Of a stretch of 14,838 bases of DNA, positions 12,921-14,838 are shown piece by piece; positions within the stretch are counted from its first letter, which is position 1; the number at the start of each line of letters is the position of its first letter. The notes beneath the pieces are model-generated. The model did not search any database, was not told the DNA's origin, and saw only the letters and a list, made by a program, of their open reading frames with translations. Made by a program: the position numbers and the translations under genes. This stretch comes from Thermoplasmata archaeon (GTDB lineage Archaea > Thermoplasmatota > E2 > UBA202 > JdFR-43): contig JAGGYX010000188.1 of the NCBI GenBank assembly GCA_021162305.1, positions 1 through 14,838 of the forward strand, in the 5' to 3' direction.

Positions 12921-13568
12921 ATGGAGAGGAAAATATACTATTCATTTCACGATATTCCATTTGGAGAATATGATTATGGCTATGTAAAGCCAAGTATAAG
13001 ATTTAGCAAAACAGAGATACTCCATCTCATCATTTCCATGGTTGTTCTTACAATAGCCTTTGCATTCGCATTTTCATATCCTTTTTATCGTCATGTCGAT
13101 TTCCTCATCCATATTGCATTTCCAGTATCACTGCTTTCCATAGTAACAGCTTTTGCCTTTCATGAGCTCGCTCATAAATTTACAGGACAGAAATATGGAT
13201 ACTGGTCTGAATACAGGATGTTCCCTCAGGGTTTGTTGCTTGCATTATTTCTCGGCATAGCAACACCTTTCATTTTCGCCGCCCCTGGAGCAGTCACAAT
13301 TTTTGGAATGCCAACAAGAGAGGAAGGAGGAAAAATTGCAATGGCTGGTCCTCTTACAAATATAATTGTTGCAATAGCATTCTATGCCATATCGCTATTT
13401 TATCTTTCATATGTTTTCAGATGGGTTGCCGCCATAAATGCATATCTTGCTTTATTCAATTTAATCCCCCTTGGTCCATTAGATGGAAGAAAGGTTTTCT
13501 ACTCGGACCCAAAAATATGGGTTGCCATGCTTGCTTTTGCTTTCATAATTTGGATAATTGTGGCATGA
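12921..13568 (+). CDS. site-2 protease family (M50) membrane metalloprotease
   Basis: Intramembrane zinc protease of 215 residues. The zinc-binding HELAH lies at 81-85 inside a hydrophobic segment, followed by KFTGQKYGYW. The third ligand motif is NLIPLGPLDGRK (180-191) with D188, the usual N-P-x-D-G-type signature. About six membrane segments are visible (roughly 33-52, 60-85, 104-125, 137-160, 165-185, 196-215). No PDZ domain is present, so this is the minimal form common in archaea. The N-terminal 30 residues are cytosolic and aromatic-rich. It starts 18 bases after folD and is probably co-transcribed with it, though I see no functional link. Substrate unknown. Confidence 0.9.
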   Translation: MERKIYYSFHDIPFGEYDYGYVKPSIRFSKTEILHLIISMVVLTIAFAFAFSYPFYRHVDFLIHIAFPVSLLSIVTAFAFHELAHKFTGQKYGYWSEYRMFPQGLLLALFLGIATPFIFAAPGAVTIFGMPTREEGGKIAMAGPLTNIIVAIAFYAISLFYLSYVFRWVAAINAYLALFNLIPLGPLDGRKVFYSDPKIWVAMLAFAFIIWIIVA

Positions 13569-13642
13569 ATCGGATTTCAATATGGACAAGAAAGATTTGT
13601 ATTCAATTTCTGAGATGGAGTGTGTAGGATATGAATTTATTT

Positions 13643-14008
13643 TTAAAATGTATCAATAATTGGCTTAAGCGGAGTAAGCCAATGGAGAGAGTCCATCGCA
13701 ATTGTTGCAGCTCCTTTCATTAGAGGTTTATATACCCTCGAATAGTCTCTTTCTATTCCATCTACTCTGCAGGAAAGAAACAATTTATCCTCTTTATTTT
13801 TGTAAAAGTTTTCGATTTCTTTGCACGACAATTCCTCCAATGTCCAAATATCTCCTCTTTGGTTTTTGCATTGAAATTTTCCATTCTCGTCTCTTTTACA
13901 AGTTACAATGTTCTCAACCATTTTTTCATTTTGTTTCTGAAATTCGAGGATTTTAAACTCAACTTTTTCTATTGGTGCAATCCAATCTTTAAACTTTTCC
14001 AGCAGCAT
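13643..14008 (-). CDS. hypothetical protein with four cysteines
   Basis: I do not recognise this 121-residue protein. It is charged and lysine-rich, with no membrane segment or signal peptide. Four cysteines (C37, C47, C62, C80) are spaced widely; C37 and C47 flank a KRDENGKFQ turn, which could be a beta hairpin or metal site. The C-terminal part (GAATIAMDSLHWLTPLKPII) is more hydrophobic. The ATG at 14008 lies about 20-27 bases from a TATA box, giving a leaderless message. A 22-base near-perfect palindrome just upstream of that TATA box suggests regulation. It is convergent with the M50 gene, leaving a 74-base gap that holds nothing convincing. Confidence 0.6.
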   Translation of the reverse strand: MLLEKFKDWIAPIEKVEFKILEFQKQNEKMVENIVTCKRDENGKFQCKNQRGDIWTLEELSCKEIENFYKNKEDKLFLSCRVDGIERDYSRVYKPLMKGAATIAMDSLHWLTPLKPIIDTF

Positions 14009-14027
14009 AATTAAAAAATTTTCCTGC

Positions 14028-14035
14028 TATATAAG
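14028..14035 (-). promoter_or_regulatory. TATA box for the four-cysteine protein gene
   Basis: CTTATATA on the minus strand (14035-14028) lies 20-27 bases from the ATG at 14008, with no Shine-Dalgarno sequence in between. This supports a leaderless transcript and helps to validate the small unknown gene. Confidence 0.55.
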
Positions 14036-14042
14036 GGTATGT

Positions 14043-14064
14043 GTGACAAAACATGTTTTTTCAC
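14043..14064. repeat. 22-base near-perfect palindrome
   Basis: Left arm GTGACAAAACA (14043-14053) and right arm TGTTTTTTCAC (14054-14064) are complementary except for one pair, with no spacer. The inner AAAACATGTTTT is perfect. It lies 8 bases upstream of the TATA box of the four-cysteine protein gene, a typical place for an operator. It is the first of several GTGA/TCAC elements in this intergenic stretch. Confidence 0.55.
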
Positions 14065-14116
14065 GTCATGCTACAATCTCACTCCTTGCCTTGTATTATA
14101 TAATGTCATAGGGCAA

Positions 14117-14184
14117 GTGAAGGTAAAGTGAAAAATAAGGGGGGTGATTTTTCACATTTAAGAGAAAAAGGCTTTATTTTTCAC
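14117..14184. repeat. cluster of GTGA/TCAC inverted repeats in a 283-base intergenic region
   Basis: GTGAAAAATAA (14128-14138) is the exact inverse of TTATTTTTCAC (14174-14184), a hairpin-forming pair with a 35-base loop. Inside the loop GTGATTTTTCAC (14144-14155) is a smaller inverted repeat, and another GTGA lies at 14117. With the palindrome at 14043-14064, TTTTTCAC or its complement occurs four times in about 130 bases. The rest of 14009-14291 holds no convincing gene. It includes an AT palindrome near 14094, an AAATTTTTAAATAG TATA-like element, a 19-codon ORF (14223-14282) and the inverted repeat TGCAAT/ATTGCA (14271-14286). Confidence 0.45.
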
Positions 14185-14291
14185 ACCCTAAATTTTTAAA
14201 TAGCCATAAAAAATTGGCATTTATGACAAACGAATATTTATTAAAAGATTCGCTCAAATGTTTGAAAGATTGCAATAATTAATTGCATAGT

Positions 14292-14759
14292 TTATTCTTC
14301 TCTCTCGAGCCATGCCATTTGTTTTGAGGGATTAAAATAAAGGGAGAGATTATGATGTATTAAAAAATCTACTCCGATAATGCTTGGGAGAGAGTATGAC
14401 ATAGCCCATCCTTCTTTGTTTTCATGATATGGCAGGTATACATATAATTTTTCTGGCTTTAAATGAATTGTTTTATTATTTTGAGTTAAAAATCTAATAT
14501 CAAATCGTTCCTTTATAGGATATCCTTTGTGCTTAGCTCCACCAATCATAATTTCTGTGAAATCATTTTCATCAATTATACTTTTAACATTAATGCCTCT
14601 TTTTAAAAGTTGAGATAATGCAATAGATGTATGATTGCTTCCCGTATCTACAAAGGCATTAACAAACAATCTCTTATGATACCTGGGAAATTCACAAATA
14701 AAGGTAACAAATGGTTTTAATCCACCATGAAGTTTTTCAACTTTTAATGGTATTTTCAT
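14292..14759 (-). CDS. retropepsin-like aspartic protease
   Basis: Single-domain protein of 155 residues with the retropepsin pattern: hydrophobic strand NAFVDTGSNHTSI with the catalytic D38-T39-G40-S41, a flap-like IMIGGAKHKGY (70-80), and the late IIGVDFL (127-133) that corresponds to the family's hydrophobic-hydrophobic-Gly sequence. One active Asp per chain means it should act as a homodimer. No signal peptide, membrane segment or reverse transcriptase is nearby, so this is a cellular, not retroelement, protease, as found in many bacteria and archaea. A possible partner gene ends 7 bases upstream. No Shine-Dalgarno sequence is visible. Substrate unknown. Fold assignment is fairly confident; activity is inferred. 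Confidence 0.75.
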   Translation of the reverse strand: MKIPLKVEKLHGGLKPFVTFICEFPRYHKRLFVNAFVDTGSNHTSIALSQLLKRGINVKSIIDENDFTEIMIGGAKHKGYPIKERFDIRFLTQNNKTIHLKPEKLYVYLPYHENKEGWAMSYSLPSIIGVDFLIHHNLSLYFNPSKQMAWLEREE

Positions 14760-14766
14760 AGTACAA

Positions 14767-14838
14767 TCATAAAATTAAAATCAAATTCTTTGGAGGAATA
14801 TATTCTATGATTGTCCTGCTTAATTCATCATCAGTTAA
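14767..14838 (-). CDS. possible C-terminal end of a gene cut by the window edge
   Basis: On the minus strand one frame is open from the window's last base to a TGA at 14769-14767, giving 23 residues (LTDDELSRTIIEYIPP, then a short hydrophobic end). The other two minus frames contain stops. It would end 7 bases before the retropepsin-like gene, as expected for an operon. A run this short can be open by chance in AT-rich DNA, so the call is tentative. Confidence 0.35.
   Translation of the reverse strand, partial: LTDDELSRTIIEYIPPKNLILIL

Noticed and set aside
13582..13659. 25-codon ORF after the M50 gene
   Set aside because: No ribosome-binding site or promoter, no recognised family, and it overlaps the end of the opposite-strand gene; it may be a remnant but cannot be supported.
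14223..14282. 19-codon ORF preceded by a TATA-like element
   Set aside because: Too short to distinguish from chance in AT-rich DNA; the TATA-like sequence is one of many here.
14292..14759. Retroelement origin of the aspartic protease
   Set aside because: No reverse transcriptase, integrase or long terminal repeats are seen; stand-alone retropepsin-like proteins occur in cellular genomes.
14756..14824. Upstream gene overlapping the retropepsin start by ATGA
   Set aside because: That frame contains a TGA shortly upstream and no suitable start, so an ATGA-coupled gene is not present; the frame ending at 14767 is the only open one to the window edge.

Overview
This window looks archaeal. It carries an RPA-type single-stranded DNA-binding protein with a partner gene, mevalonate kinase, a bifunctional phosphoglucose/phosphomannose isomerase, archaeal-style lumazine synthase, a FilR1-type winged-helix regulator and a box C/D guide RNA. 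Many start codons sit about 25 bases after a TATA box, as expected for leaderless archaeal transcripts. The DNA is AT-rich and genes are packed tightly on both strands. A euryarchaeon near Thermoplasmatota is my best guess, but that is inference; no rRNA or other lineage marker is present.

Layout. Bases 1-289 hold the 3' end of an unknown gene. Bases 351-2421 (+) are an RPA operon: RPA with three OB folds and a zinc finger, then an OB/winged-helix partner. glnA (-) and mevalonate kinase (+) diverge from about 3720-3819. An Hsp20 gene (-) and a ribH-SDR pair (-) follow. An RHH regulator, ATP sulfurylase and a DHH phosphoesterase form a tight plus-strand operon (6452-8730). It converges with, and overlaps by 30 bases, a UbiA-type prenyltransferase (-).

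The most unusual part is 8701-11117. A FilR1-domain regulator overlaps the UbiA gene. Upstream lies a small PAS protein that ends after a histidine-kinase-like DHp segment and has no ATPase domain. Both the regulator and the PAS-DHp gene are preceded by the same 29-base element, which contains the dyad TTGNNCANNNTGNNCAA followed 19 bases later by a second TTG-N11-CAA. This suggests a small self-regulated signalling module that may control prenyl-lipid chemistry. Just beyond it is a textbook box C/D sRNA (about 11040-11105, +), with its own TATA box and T-rich terminator, antisense to the last codons of the PGI/PMI gene.

The right side carries PGI/PMI (-) diverging from folD (+), a site-2 protease (+), an unknown four-cysteine protein (-) with a palindrome upstream of its promoter, a 283-base intergenic stretch rich in GTGA/TCAC inverted repeats, a retropepsin-like aspartic protease (-), and possibly the end of another gene at the right edge. 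No insertion sequence, tRNA, rRNA or CRISPR array was seen.
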